DNA of 20,256 nucleotides from CAZLXG01 sp964563585 (GTDB lineage Bacteria; Bacteroidota; Bacteroidia; Flavobacteriales; Flavobacteriaceae), in NCBI GenBank assembly GCA_964563585.1, contig CAZLXG010000040.1, forward strand, positions 1-20,256, in the 5' to 3' direction. Positions 13,651 through 20,256 of this stretch are shown here, piece by piece; position 1 is the stretch's first letter; every line of letters begins with the position of its first letter. The position numbers and the translations under genes were made by a program. The notes beneath the pieces were generated by a model, which worked only from the letters and a program-made list of their open reading frames with translations, made no database searches and was not told where the DNA came from.

Positions 13651-14019
13651 TTAAAGCACTTCTGGTGCTAATGATACAATTTTCATGAATTGTTTATCAC
13701 GAAGCTCTCTTGCAACAGGACCAAATACACGTGTTCCTCTCATTTCACCCGTTGGGTTTAATAAAACACAAGCATTATCGTCAAATCTTATATAAGATCC
13801 GTCTGGTCGTCGCACTTCTTTTTTAGTACGAATAACAACTGCTGTTGAAACGGCACCTTTTTTAATACCACTATTAGGAGTTGCATCTTTTACTGAAACA
13901 ACTATTTTATCTCCAACAGATGCATATCTTCTTTTAGTACCACCAAGAACACGTATTGTTAATACTTCTTTTGCTCCTGTGTTGTCTGCTACTTTTAATC
14001 TTGATTCTTGTTGTAACAT
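13651..14019 (-). CDS. rplN: Ribosomal protein L14
   Basis: Large-subunit interface protein next to L19, forming bridges to the small subunit. The 122-residue length is exactly typical. It starts MLQQESRLKVADNTGAKEVL and includes the family signature with GIKKGAVSTAVVIRTKKEVRRPDGSYIRFDDNACVLL (about 53-89), and ends with GPVARELRDKQFMKIVSLAPEVL. It begins 2 bases after the rpsQ stop. Confidence 0.98.
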   Translation of the reverse strand: MLQQESRLKVADNTGAKEVLTIRVLGGTKRRYASVGDKIVVSVKDATPNSGIKKGAVSTAVVIRTKKEVRRPDGSYIRFDDNACVLLNPTGEMRGTRVFGPVARELRDKQFMKIVSLAPEVL

Positions 14020-14021
14020 AA

Positions 14022-14279
14022 TTATTTAGCTCTTTCAATTATTTCAACTAATCTCCAACATTTAGATTTACTTAAAGGTCGTGTTTCCATGATCTTTACT
14101 GTATCTCCAATATTACAATCGTTTGTTTCGTCGTGTGCAACATATTTTTTTGTTTTCAACACGAACTTACCATACATAGGGTGTTTTACTTTTTTAACTT
14201 CTGCAACAACTATTGATTTTTGCATTTTGTTACTAGTAACAACTCCTATACGTTCTTTTCTTAAATTTCTTGTTTCCAT
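14022..14279 (-). CDS. rpsQ: Ribosomal protein S17
   Basis: 16S rRNA-binding OB-fold protein that helps nucleate the 5' domain of the small subunit. The 85-residue product shows RNLRKERIGVVTSNKMQKSIVV (about 4-25), HPMYGKFVLKTKKYVAHDE with the conserved VKHPMYGK element, and GDTVKIMETRPLSKSKCWRLVEI near the end. It lies 12 bases after rpmC and 2 bases before rplN, closing the S10 cluster. Confidence 0.98.
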   Translation of the reverse strand: METRNLRKERIGVVTSNKMQKSIVVAEVKKVKHPMYGKFVLKTKKYVAHDETNDCNIGDTVKIMETRPLSKSKCWRLVEIIERAK

Positions 14280-14291
14280 CTTTCAGCTGAA

Positions 14292-14483
14292 TTATTGTAA
14301 TTCTCTTTTAGTTAATTCAGTCGCAATTCTTGCTACCGTACGTCTAATACCGCGTAACTGAATTGGATTTTCTAAAGGAGATATTGCATGAGCCATTTTT
14401 AGGTCTGAATAACTTTTTTTAGTCTCACCAAGTTTCTCTTGTAACTCAGATGTAGATAATTCTTTAATTTCTGATTGTTTCAT
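14292..14483 (-). CDS. rpmC: Ribosomal protein L29
   Basis: A 63-residue two-helix protein near the tunnel exit, where chaperones and signal recognition particle dock together with L23. The sequence MKQSEIKELSTSELQEKLGETKKSYSDLKMAHA followed by the loop SPLENPIQLRGIRRTVARIATEL matches the L29 pattern. Length is normal. The gap to rplP is 13 bases and to rpsQ 12 bases. Confidence 0.97.
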   Translation of the reverse strand: MKQSEIKELSTSELQEKLGETKKSYSDLKMAHAISPLENPIQLRGIRRTVARIATELTKRELQ

Positions 14484-14496
14484 AATATCAAATAAA

Positions 14497-14916
14497 TTAT
14501 GCTTCGTAATCTCGAGCGATTAAAAACTTAGTTTTAACTGGTAATTTTTGAGCAGCTAAGCGTAATGCTTCTTTTGCTACTTCTAGAGGCACACCTCCAA
14601 CTTCAAAAATTACTCTTCCTGGTTTACATACTGCTACCCAGTATTCAACAGACCCTTTACCTTTACCCATACGTACTTCAAGAGGTTTTTTTGTAATTGG
14701 CTTGTCTGGAAATACTTTAATCCAAAGTTGCCCTTCTCTTTTCATGTAACGTGTAGCGGCAATACGAGCTGCTTCTATTTGACGTGATGTCAAAAAAGTT
14801 GAATCTAATACTTTTATTCCAAAAGTTCCGAATGATAATAAGTGCCCTCTTCCAGAGAGACCTTTCATACGTCCTTTTTGTTGCTTACGAAATTTTGTTC
14901 TTTTAGGCTGTAACAT
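14497..14916 (-). CDS. rplP: Ribosomal protein L16
   Basis: Large-subunit protein at the A-site cleft, needed for tRNA accommodation. The 139-residue product starts MLQPKRTKFRKQQKGRMKG and has the conserved RQIEAARIAATRYMKREGQLWIKVFPDKPITKKP (about 46-79), then VRMGKGKGSVEYWVAVCKPGRVIFE. The Arg of VRMGKGKG is the residue that is hydroxylated in E. coli. It lies 21 bases after rpsC and 13 before rpmC. Confidence 0.98.
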   Translation of the reverse strand: MLQPKRTKFRKQQKGRMKGLSGRGHLLSFGTFGIKVLDSTFLTSRQIEAARIAATRYMKREGQLWIKVFPDKPITKKPLEVRMGKGKGSVEYWVAVCKPGRVIFEVGGVPLEVAKEALRLAAQKLPVKTKFLIARDYEA

Positions 14917-14937
14917 TTTTCTTTACTTTATAAAAAA

Positions 14938-15663
14938 TTACTTTCTACGACGAGGGTTAGATCTATTTCCACCACGTCCTCCGGCTCCACCTTTTCCTTG
15001 CTTCTTAGATAATCCAACAAGCGGAGAAAGTTCTCTTTTACCATATACTTCACCTTTCATGATCCATACTTTAACACCCAATCTACCATAAGTAGTGTGC
15101 GCCTCAACTAAAGCATAATCAATATCGGCTCTAAAGGTTGATAAAGGAATACGTCCATCTTTATAGTGTTCAGACCGTGCCATTTCAGCACCATTTAAAC
15201 GTCCACTAATTTGGATTTTAATTCCTTCAGCATTCATACGCATTGTAGCAGCAATCGCCATTTTTATTGCACGTCTGTATGAAATTCTATTTTCAATTTG
15301 ACGAGCAATACTTGATCCTACTAAAAATGCATCTAGTTCAGGTCTTTTAATTTCAAAGATGTTAATCTGAACTTCTTTTTCAGTAATTTTCTTAAGTTCT
15401 TCTTTTAACTTGTCTACCTCAGATCCACCTTTCCCGATAATAATACCAGGTCTTGCAGTAGTGATAGTAACGGTTACAAGCTTTAAAGTTCTTTCAATAA
15501 TTACTCTACTTACACTAGCTTTAGATAAACGAGCATGAATGTACTTTCTAATTTTATCGTCTTCGGCAAGTTTATCTCCATAATCATTACCTCCGTACCA
15601 ATTAGATTCCCATCCTCTGATAATACCTAAGCGATTTCCGATTGGATTTGTTTTTTGTCCCAT
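14938..15663 (-). CDS. rpsC: Ribosomal protein S3
   Basis: Small-subunit protein at the mRNA entry tunnel, with helicase function together with S4 and S5. The 241-residue product starts MGQKTNPIGNRLGIIRGWESNWYGG. The type 2 KH domain is visible with the loop GIIIGKGGSEVDKLKEEL (about 74-91). The C-terminal domain has SGRLNGAEMARSEHYKDGRIPLSTFRADIDYA and GVKVWIMKGEVYG. The tail is Gly/Arg/Lys-rich. The gap to rplV is 8 bases and to rplP 21 bases. Confidence 0.98.
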   Translation of the reverse strand: MGQKTNPIGNRLGIIRGWESNWYGGNDYGDKLAEDDKIRKYIHARLSKASVSRVIIERTLKLVTVTITTARPGIIIGKGGSEVDKLKEELKKITEKEVQINIFEIKRPELDAFLVGSSIARQIENRISYRRAIKMAIAATMRMNAEGIKIQISGRLNGAEMARSEHYKDGRIPLSTFRADIDYALVEAHTTYGRLGVKVWIMKGEVYGKRELSPLVGLSKKQGKGGAGGRGGNRSNPRRRK

Positions 15664-15671
15664 TGTCTATC

Positions 15672-16079
15672 TTAGCTTTGTGTGTTATTTTTAGCTCCAA
15701 CCACTATTGTAACATGGTTTGAACGTTTTCTTATTCTGTGTGCACGCCCTTGAGGTGCTGGACGTAATCTTTTTAACATAGATCCGCTATCAACTCTAAT
15801 CTCTTTTACAATTAATTCAGCCTCTTCAATGTTAGCATCTTCGTTTTTAGATTGCCAGTTTGCAATTGCAGACAATAACAATGTTTCTAAACGACCAGAA
15901 GCTTCCTTTTGGTTGAATTTTAAGATATTAAGTGCATGTTCTACTTTTTCGCCTCTTACTAAATCAGCTACTAAACGCATTTTTCTTGGTGATGTAGGAC
16001 AATTATTAAGTTTTGCAAAAGCAACGTGTTTTTTTGCTTCCTTAATAGCGTCTGCCATTTGTTTTTTACGACTTCCCAT
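15672..16079 (-). CDS. rplV: Ribosomal protein L22 (N-terminally extended)
   Basis: Tunnel-lining large-subunit protein; its extended beta hairpin forms part of the constriction with L4. At 135 residues it is about 25 longer than E. coli L22 (110). The extra part is an N-terminal extension, MGSRKKQMADAIKEAKKHV, before the standard start region LNNCPTSPRKMRLVADLVRG (about 24-43). An internal Met at residue 8 is an alternative start, but the first Met gives a 6-base gap to rpsS, typical of this run. The hairpin tip lies in SMLKRLRPAPQGRAHRIRKR (about 98-117). Confidence 0.97.
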   Translation of the reverse strand: MGSRKKQMADAIKEAKKHVAFAKLNNCPTSPRKMRLVADLVRGEKVEHALNILKFNQKEASGRLETLLLSAIANWQSKNEDANIEEAELIVKEIRVDSGSMLKRLRPAPQGRAHRIRKRSNHVTIVVGAKNNTQS

Positions 16080-16085
16080 AGCTTA

Positions 16086-16364
16086 CTACTTTTTACCTTT
16101 ATTTTTAGCACCTGCATGACCTCTAAAAGATCGTGTTGGTGAAAATTCTCCTAATTTATGACCTACCATGTTTTCAGTAACATATACTGGAACAAATTGT
16201 CTGCCATTATGAACTGCTATTGTTTGTCCAACAAAATCTGGAGTAATCATACTGGCTCTAGACCAAGTTTTGATTACTATTTTTTTGTTTAACTCAACAT
16301 TTACAGCCACTTTTCTTTCTAATTTATAATGAACGTAAGGTCCTTTTTTTAATGATCTTGCCAT
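16086..16364 (-). CDS. rpsS: Ribosomal protein S19
   Basis: Small-subunit head protein that contacts S13 and the A-site tRNA. The 92-residue product starts MARSLKKGPYVHYKLERKV and includes KTWSRASMITPDFVGQTIAVHNGRQFVPVYVTENMVGHKLGEFSPTRSFRGH, spanning about residues 33-84, the S19 signature region. The gap to rplB is 3 bases and to rplV 6 bases. Confidence 0.98.
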   Translation of the reverse strand: MARSLKKGPYVHYKLERKVAVNVELNKKIVIKTWSRASMITPDFVGQTIAVHNGRQFVPVYVTENMVGHKLGEFSPTRSFRGHAGAKNKGKK

Positions 16365-16367
16365 GTC

Positions 16368-17195
16368 TTATTTCTTTCTACGTTCTACAATATATTTATT
16401 ACTAGGATTTGTTTTAGAACGTGTTCTATATCCTTTTGCTGGAATACCGTTTCTAGAACGAGGATGTCCACCTGAAGATTTACCTTCACCACCACCCATT
16501 GGGTGATCAACTGGATTCATCACTACTGGTCTAGTACGTGGTCTTCTTCCTAACCATCTAGACCTACCCGCTTTACCAGATACTAACAATTGATGATCTG
16601 AATTAGATATAACACCTATAGTTGCTAAACAATTCGCAAGAATTAATCTTGTTTCACCTGAAGGTAATTTAATAGTAGCAAATTTACCATCTCTTGCCAT
16701 TAACTGTGCAAAAGCACCAGCACTACGAGCCATAATAGCTCCTTGTCCTGGACGTAATTCTACACAAGAAATAATAGTTCCTAATGGAATTTCACTTAAT
16801 GGCATTGCATTTCCAATTTCTGGAGCAATACCTTCTTTACCAGATACTACATTTTGTCCAACCTGTAAACCATTTTGAGCAATAATGTATCTTTTTTCGC
16901 CATCTTGATAATTCAATAATGCGATAAAAGCTGTTCTGTTTGGATCATACTCGATTGATTTAACTTCAGCAGGAATTCCTGCTTTGTCTCTTTTAAAATC
17001 GATAATACGATACTTTCTTTTATGACCACCACCTATGTAGCGCATAGTCATTCTTCCTTGACTGTTTCTACCACCAGACCTTTTATTCGGAACAAGTAAA
17101 CTTTTTTCCGGCTTATCAGTAGTTATGGCGTCAAATCCATTTACTACTCTAAATCGCTGTCCTGGTGTGATTGGTTTTAATTTTCTTACTGACAT
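16368..17195 (-). CDS. rplB: Ribosomal protein L2
   Basis: One of the most conserved large-subunit proteins, needed for subunit association and close to the peptidyl transferase centre. The 275 residues are full length. The N-terminal OB domain includes SGGRNSQGRMTMRYIGGGHKRKYRIIDFKRDK (about 40-71), and the C-terminal domain has the conserved VMNPVDHPMGGGEG with the catalysis-associated His, then GGHPRSRNG. It lies 12 bases after rplW and 3 before rpsS. Confidence 0.98.
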   Translation of the reverse strand: MSVRKLKPITPGQRFRVVNGFDAITTDKPEKSLLVPNKRSGGRNSQGRMTMRYIGGGHKRKYRIIDFKRDKAGIPAEVKSIEYDPNRTAFIALLNYQDGEKRYIIAQNGLQVGQNVVSGKEGIAPEIGNAMPLSEIPLGTIISCVELRPGQGAIMARSAGAFAQLMARDGKFATIKLPSGETRLILANCLATIGVISNSDHQLLVSGKAGRSRWLGRRPRTRPVVMNPVDHPMGGGEGKSSGGHPRSRNGIPAKGYRTRSKTNPSNKYIVERRKK

Positions 17196-17207
17196 CTTTT
17201 GTCTAAA

Positions 17208-17498
17208 TTACATGTTACTGTATAAATCAATCATTTCACCTTCCGCCAGTTGTACAATTGCTTTTTTAACAGCATTTGTTTTACCATTTTGAATACCAGT
17301 TTTCGTGTGCTTGGTACTACGATCTGGACGGACATTTATAGTACGAACTTTTTCAACAGAAACACCATAAGCAGCTTCCACCGCTTTTTTGATTTCTACC
17401 TTGTTCGCCTTTGTATTCACCGAGAACGTATAGCAGTTTCTTAACTCGCTATCTGCTGTCGCTTTTTCTGTGATTATAGGTTTAATTAAGATATTCAT
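17208..17498 (-). CDS. rplW: Ribosomal protein L23
   Basis: Tunnel-exit protein that docks trigger factor and signal recognition particle. The 96-residue product starts MNILIKPIITEKATADSELRNCYTFSVN and has KANKVEIKKAVEAAYGVSVEKVRTINV (about 31-57), the standard L23 core; a conserved basic loop follows. Length is normal for bacteria. The gap to rplD is 5 bases and to rplB 12 bases. Confidence 0.97.
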   Translation of the reverse strand: MNILIKPIITEKATADSELRNCYTFSVNTKANKVEIKKAVEAAYGVSVEKVRTINVRPDRSTKHTKTGIQNGKTNAVKKAIVQLAEGEMIDLYSNM

Positions 17499-17503
17499 TG
17501 TTT

Positions 17504-18133
17504 CTATTTACTTAAGTTTGTTTCAATTCCTTCTAAAGCTCCTTCTAAAAGCACTACTTGATTTGCGTTTAAAATTTTATAAGTACTTATTTCTGAGCTA
17601 GTTATAACTTCAGAGCCTTTTAAATTGCGTGACGACAAATATACATTATTATTTAACCCACCCAACACAAAGAGAGATTTTTTGTTTTCTAAGTTTAAAG
17701 CCTTTAAAACTGCTGTGAAATTTTTAGTTTTAACAGTGTCAAAACTAAAATCTTCAAGTACAACAATTGACTTCTCACTTGCTTTAATACTTAAAGCTGA
17801 TCTACGTGCTAAACGCTTAAGATTTTTATTAAGCTTGAAGCCATAATTTCTTGGTCTAGGACCAAACATACGACCACCACCTCTAAAAACACCAGACTTA
17901 ATACTACCTGCTCTTGCAGTACCAGTTCCCTTTTGCTTTTTAATCTTACGTGTACTTCCTGAAATATCAGCTCTTTCTTTAGCTTTATGAGTACCTTGTC
18001 TTTGGTTTGCTAAATATTGTTTAACATCCAAATATACTGCATGATTATTAGGCTCAATAGCAAACACATCTTTAGAAAGGTTTGCCTTTCTACCTGTGTC
18101 TTTTCCGTTTATATCTAAAACTGCTACTTTCAT
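17504..18133 (-). CDS. rplD: Ribosomal protein L4
   Basis: Tunnel-constriction protein; in E. coli it also represses the S10 operon at transcription and translation level. The 209-residue product shows the long internal loop RQGTHKAKERADISGSTRKIKKQKGTGTARAGSIKSGVFRGGGRMFGPRPR (about 45-95) and the core KLNKNLKRLARRSALSIKA. Its ATG overlaps the rplC stop by one base (TAATG), so the two are probably translationally coupled. The hairpin upstream of rplC would be the natural place to look for L4-type feedback here. Confidence 0.98.
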   Translation of the reverse strand: MKVAVLDINGKDTGRKANLSKDVFAIEPNNHAVYLDVKQYLANQRQGTHKAKERADISGSTRKIKKQKGTGTARAGSIKSGVFRGGGRMFGPRPRNYGFKLNKNLKRLARRSALSIKASEKSIVVLEDFSFDTVKTKNFTAVLKALNLENKKSLFVLGGLNNNVYLSSRNLKGSEVITSSEISTYKILNANQVVLLEGALEGIETNLSK

Positions 18134-18750
18134 TATTTTCTAATAATTACATAAGCGTTTTTATGTCCAGGTACACAACCTTTAACAACAAGTAGATTCT
18201 TTTCAGCAACTACTTTTAAAACTCTTAAATTTTGAACTTTTACTGTGTCTCCACCCATTCTTCCTGCCATACGCATTCCTTTGAATACTCTTGCTGGATA
18301 TGATGCAGCTCCAATAGATCCCGGTGCTCTTAAACGATTATGCTGACCGTGAGTAGCTTGACCTACACCAGCAAAACCATGACGTTTTACAACACCTTGA
18401 AATCCTTTACCTTTAGATGTTCCTGCTACATCAACAAATTCACCTTCAGTGAAATGTTCAACAGTGATTGCATCTCCTAATTTGTACTCCTCATCAAAAC
18501 CTTGAAATTCTACGATTTTGCGTTTTACAGAAGTCCCTGCTTTTTTAGCATGACCTAAGTCAGCTTTAGTAGCACTTTTTTCTGTCGCGTCATCGAAACC
18601 TAATTGAATAGCTTCATAGCCATCAACATCTTTAGTTCTGACTTGGGTAACGATACATGGTCCAGCTTCGATTACTGTACATGGCATATTCTTACCATTT
18701 TCGTCGAAGATGCTGGTCATACCGATTTTTTTTCCAATTAACCCAGACAT
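18133..18750 (-). CDS. rplC: Ribosomal protein L3
   Basis: Early-assembling protein reaching toward the peptidyl transferase centre. The 205-residue product starts MSGLIGKKIGMTSIFDENGK and has VDVAGTSKGKGFQGVVKRHGF (about 107-127), then GSIGAASYPARVFKGMRMAGRMG. In E. coli the equivalent loop reads GSIGQNQTPG and its second Gln (Gln150) is N5-methylated by PrmB; here the aligned position is Ser, so that modification cannot occur, as is usual in this clade. It follows rpsJ after a 120-base gap that contains a long hairpin and no recognisable promoter, while its stop overlaps the rplD start. Confidence 0.98.
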   Translation of the reverse strand: MSGLIGKKIGMTSIFDENGKNMPCTVIEAGPCIVTQVRTKDVDGYEAIQLGFDDATEKSATKADLGHAKKAGTSVKRKIVEFQGFDEEYKLGDAITVEHFTEGEFVDVAGTSKGKGFQGVVKRHGFAGVGQATHGQHNRLRAPGSIGAASYPARVFKGMRMAGRMGGDTVKVQNLRVLKVVAEKNLLVVKGCVPGHKNAYVIIRK

Positions 18751-18778
18751 AATTATTATTTATTTATTATTACTATTT

Positions 18779-18818
18779 ATTAAAATTCAAGGCTGAAAAT
18801 ACGTTTCAGCCTTGAATT
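18779..18818 (-). terminator. Strong hairpin between rpsJ and rplC (terminator or attenuator)
   Basis: AATTCAAGGCTGAAA (18784-18798) and TTTCAGCCTTGAATT (18804-18818) form a perfect 15-base stem with a five-base loop, the longest in the window. On the minus strand it is followed only by TTTTAATAAATAG, a short T run. It could end a fusA-rpsJ transcript, act as an attenuator, or be a processing site. No TAnnTTTG promoter is visible between it and rplC, so some transcripts must pass through unless rplC has an unusual promoter. Confidence 0.5.
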
Positions 18819-18870
18819 GTATTTTTACCGTCTTTCCTTCGCTCGCAGCTCAGGACATGTAAGTTTAAAC

Positions 18871-19176
18871 TTAAACTTTGATTTCTACTTCAACACCACT
18901 TGGCAACTCTAATTTCATTAGAGCGTCAATTGTTTTTGAAGATGAAGAATAAATATCAAGTAATCTCTTGTATGAGCATAATTGAAATTGTTCTCTACTC
19001 TTCTTGTTTACGTGTGGTGAACGTAATACAGTGAAAATTTTCTTGTGTGTTGGTAATGGAATTGGTCCAGTTACAACAGCACCAGTACTTTTTACTGTTT
19101 TCACAATCTTATCAGCAGATTTATCTACTAAGTTATAATCGTAAGACTTTAATTTTATTCTAATTTTTTGACTCAT
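18871..19176 (-). CDS. rpsJ: Ribosomal protein S10
   Basis: Small-subunit head protein (NusE), also part of the transcription antitermination complex with NusB and NusG. The 101-residue product starts MSQKIRIKLKSYDYNLVDKSADKIV and includes TGPIPLPTHKKIFTVLRSPHVNKKSREQFQ (about 36-65), the S10 signature. It lies 12 bases after fusA, an order (fusA-rpsJ) common in Bacteroidota, where the tuf gene seen at this spot in E. coli is absent. It is separated from rplC by a hairpin-containing gap. Confidence 0.98.
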   Translation of the reverse strand: MSQKIRIKLKSYDYNLVDKSADKIVKTVKSTGAVVTGPIPLPTHKKIFTVLRSPHVNKKSREQFQLCSYKRLLDIYSSSSKTIDALMKLELPSGVEVEIKV

Positions 19177-19188
19177 TTTCTTAACTTT

Positions 19189-20256
19189 TTAAGATTGTTC
19201 TCCTTTAGCTGCTTTTATTACTTCTTCAGATATATTTGAAGGCGTTTCAGCATAATGTGAAAATTCCATTGTTGATGTTGCACGACCTGAAGATAATGTT
19301 CTTAAAGTAGTTACATAACCAAACATTTCTGATAATGGAACAGTAGCTTTCACAGTTTTTGCACCAGCTCTATCTCCCATATCACTTACTTGACCTCTTC
19401 TTCTATTTAAATCTCCAACAATATCACCCATATTTTCCTCAGGTGTAATTACCTCAAGTTTCATAATAGGTTCCATTATTACTGCTTTTGCAGCTTTTGC
19501 AGAATTTTTAAATCCAAGTTTTGCAGCTAATTCGAATGATAATTGATCTGAATCCACATCATGGTAAGACCCATCTCTCAATGTTACTTTCATTGAATCA
19601 ATTTCATATCCTGCTAAAGGACCATTTTGCATAGCCATTTTAAATCCTTTTTCAATTGAAGGGATAAATTCCTTAGGAACATTACCACCTTTAATTACAG
19701 ATTTAAACTGAAGTCCAGTTTCTCCTTCATCAGCCGGTTCTACTGTAAATACAATATCAGCAAATTTACCACGACCACCAGATTGTTTCTTATAAACTTC
19801 TCTATGATCAGCAGCTTGTGTAATAGCCTCTTTATATTCTACTTGTGGTTGACCTTGATTTACTTCAACATTAAACTCACGACGTAAACGATCTACAATA
19901 ACATCTAAATGAAGTTCACCCATTCCAGAAATAATAGTCTGTCCTGAAGCTTCATCTGAACGCACTGTAAATGTAGGATCTTCTTCAGCTAATTTACCTA
20001 AGCCAATACCTAATTTATCAACATCTGCTTTAGTTTTAGGCTCAACCGCGATACCAATTACTGGATCTGGAAAGTCCATAGATTCTAAAACAATAGGATG
20101 TTTTACATCTGAAAGTGTATCTCCTGTTTTTATAGATTTAAATCCAACAGCAGCTCCAATATCTCCAGCTTCTATATAACTAATTGCATTTTGTTTGTTA
20201 GCGTGCATTTGATAGATACGAGAAATACGTTCTTTTTTACCTGAACGATTATTTAA
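19189..20256 (-). CDS. fusA: Elongation factor G, C-terminal half (cut by the right window edge)
   Basis: GTPase that drives translocation of tRNA and mRNA on the ribosome, and ribosome recycling with RRF. The reading frame is open to the last base of the window, so the first Met seen (20208) is internal: 16 codons precede it in frame (LNNRSGKKERISRIYQ). The visible 355 residues cover the end of domain II through domains III to V. GMGELHLDVIVDRLRREF (about 111-128 of the fragment) is in domain III, SGGRGKFADIVF in domain IV, GSYHDVDSDQ is the domain IV tip that reaches the decoding centre, and EPIMKLEVITPEENMGDIVGDLNRRRG begins domain V. The GTPase domain lies outside the window. rpsJ follows 12 bases later. 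Confidence 0.97.
   Translation of the reverse strand, partial: LNNRSGKKERISRIYQMHANKQNAISYIEAGDIGAAVGFKSIKTGDTLSDVKHPIVLESMDFPDPVIGIAVEPKTKADVDKLGIGLGKLAEEDPTFTVRSDEASGQTIISGMGELHLDVIVDRLRREFNVEVNQGQPQVEYKEAITQAADHREVYKKQSGGRGKFADIVFTVEPADEGETGLQFKSVIKGGNVPKEFIPSIEKGFKMAMQNGPLAGYEIDSMKVTLRDGSYHDVDSDQLSFELAAKLGFKNSAKAAKAVIMEPIMKLEVITPEENMGDIVGDLNRRRGQVSDMGDRAGAKTVKATVPLSEMFGYVTTLRTLSSGRATSTMEFSHYAETPSNISEEVIKAAKGEQS

Noticed and set aside
118..17846. Plus-strand open frames (for example 118-318, 2672-2920, 7158-7343, 10256-10474, 13436-13654, 14089-14361, 15829-16119, 17250-17444, 17625-17846)
   Set aside because: Each lies opposite a clearly conserved minus-strand gene, has no recognisable product and a low-complexity Phe/Leu/Ser/Ile-rich composition expected from the reverse complement of AT-rich genes.
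18861..18872. 12-base palindrome AAGTTTAAACTT overlapping the rpsJ stop
   Set aside because: It has no loop, consists mainly of A/T and overlaps the end of the coding region; palindromes of this type are expected by chance. It may be one part of the larger gap structure but is not convincing alone.
20208..20208. Met at 20208 as the start of a 339-residue protein
   Set aside because: The EF-G frame continues upstream without a stop to the window edge and encodes conserved EF-G domain II sequence, so this Met is internal.
1..20256. A novel defence, mobile or biosynthetic system
   Set aside because: Every open frame of substance on the minus strand is a recognised housekeeping gene in conserved order. 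There are no insertion sequences, integrase or transposase remnants, CRISPR-like repeats, tRNA attachment sites or compositional breaks. The only plausible novelty lies in the intergenic regulatory structures.

Overview
The window looks like a chromosomal segment from a member of the Bacteroidota, most likely the family Flavobacteriaceae. The evidence is AT-rich DNA, start codons without Shine-Dalgarno sequences, zinc-free forms of S14, S4 and L36, a long-form L17, and the order fusA-rpsJ-rplC...rpoA-rplQ-carA-eno-gltA. The genus cannot be fixed from the sequence alone. Every gene I can support lies on the minus strand, so transcription runs from right to left.

Layout in transcription order. 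The right edge holds the C-terminal half of elongation factor G (fusA) followed by rpsJ: the end of a str-type cluster. After a 120-base gap with a very strong hairpin come the S10 cluster (rplC, rplD, rplW, rplB, rpsS, rplV, rpsC, rplP, rpmC, rpsQ), the spc cluster (rplN, rplX, rplE, rpsN, rpsH, rplF, rplR, rpsE, rpmD, rplO, secY) and the alpha cluster (infA, rpmJ, rpsM, rpsK, rpsD, rpoA, rplQ). Most junctions are 2-21 bases and one is a one-base overlap. A strong intrinsic terminator follows rplQ. Downstream are three metabolic genes, each followed by a hairpin: carA (pyrimidine/arginine synthesis), eno (glycolysis) and gltA (citric acid cycle). Last comes a pentein-fold guanidine-modifying enzyme of the DDAH/arginine deiminase type, whose stop codon overlaps a possible next start codon at the left edge.

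How the genes work together. The long run supplies about half of the ribosomal proteins plus the translocase channel (SecY), initiation factor IF-1, the RNA polymerase alpha subunit and EF-G, so protein synthesis, secretion and transcription capacity are co-expressed. The metabolic genes at the end are housekeeping and appear to be separate transcription units.

This is a conserved core region. I found no mobile element, CRISPR array, tRNA, rRNA, defence system or foreign-looking segment, and no gene-free stretch longer than 171 bases. The parts worth a second look are small and regulatory. The five junctions longer than 50 bases inside the ribosomal run (before rplC, rpsH, rpsD, rpoA and rplQ) each contain hand-visible RNA helices of varying strength and may be autoregulatory leaders. 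There is also an 11-5-11 inverted repeat upstream of gltA, and a candidate leaderless promoter squeezed between the gltA terminator and the pentein gene. All structure calls were made by eye from base complementarity and have not been folded or compared with relatives.
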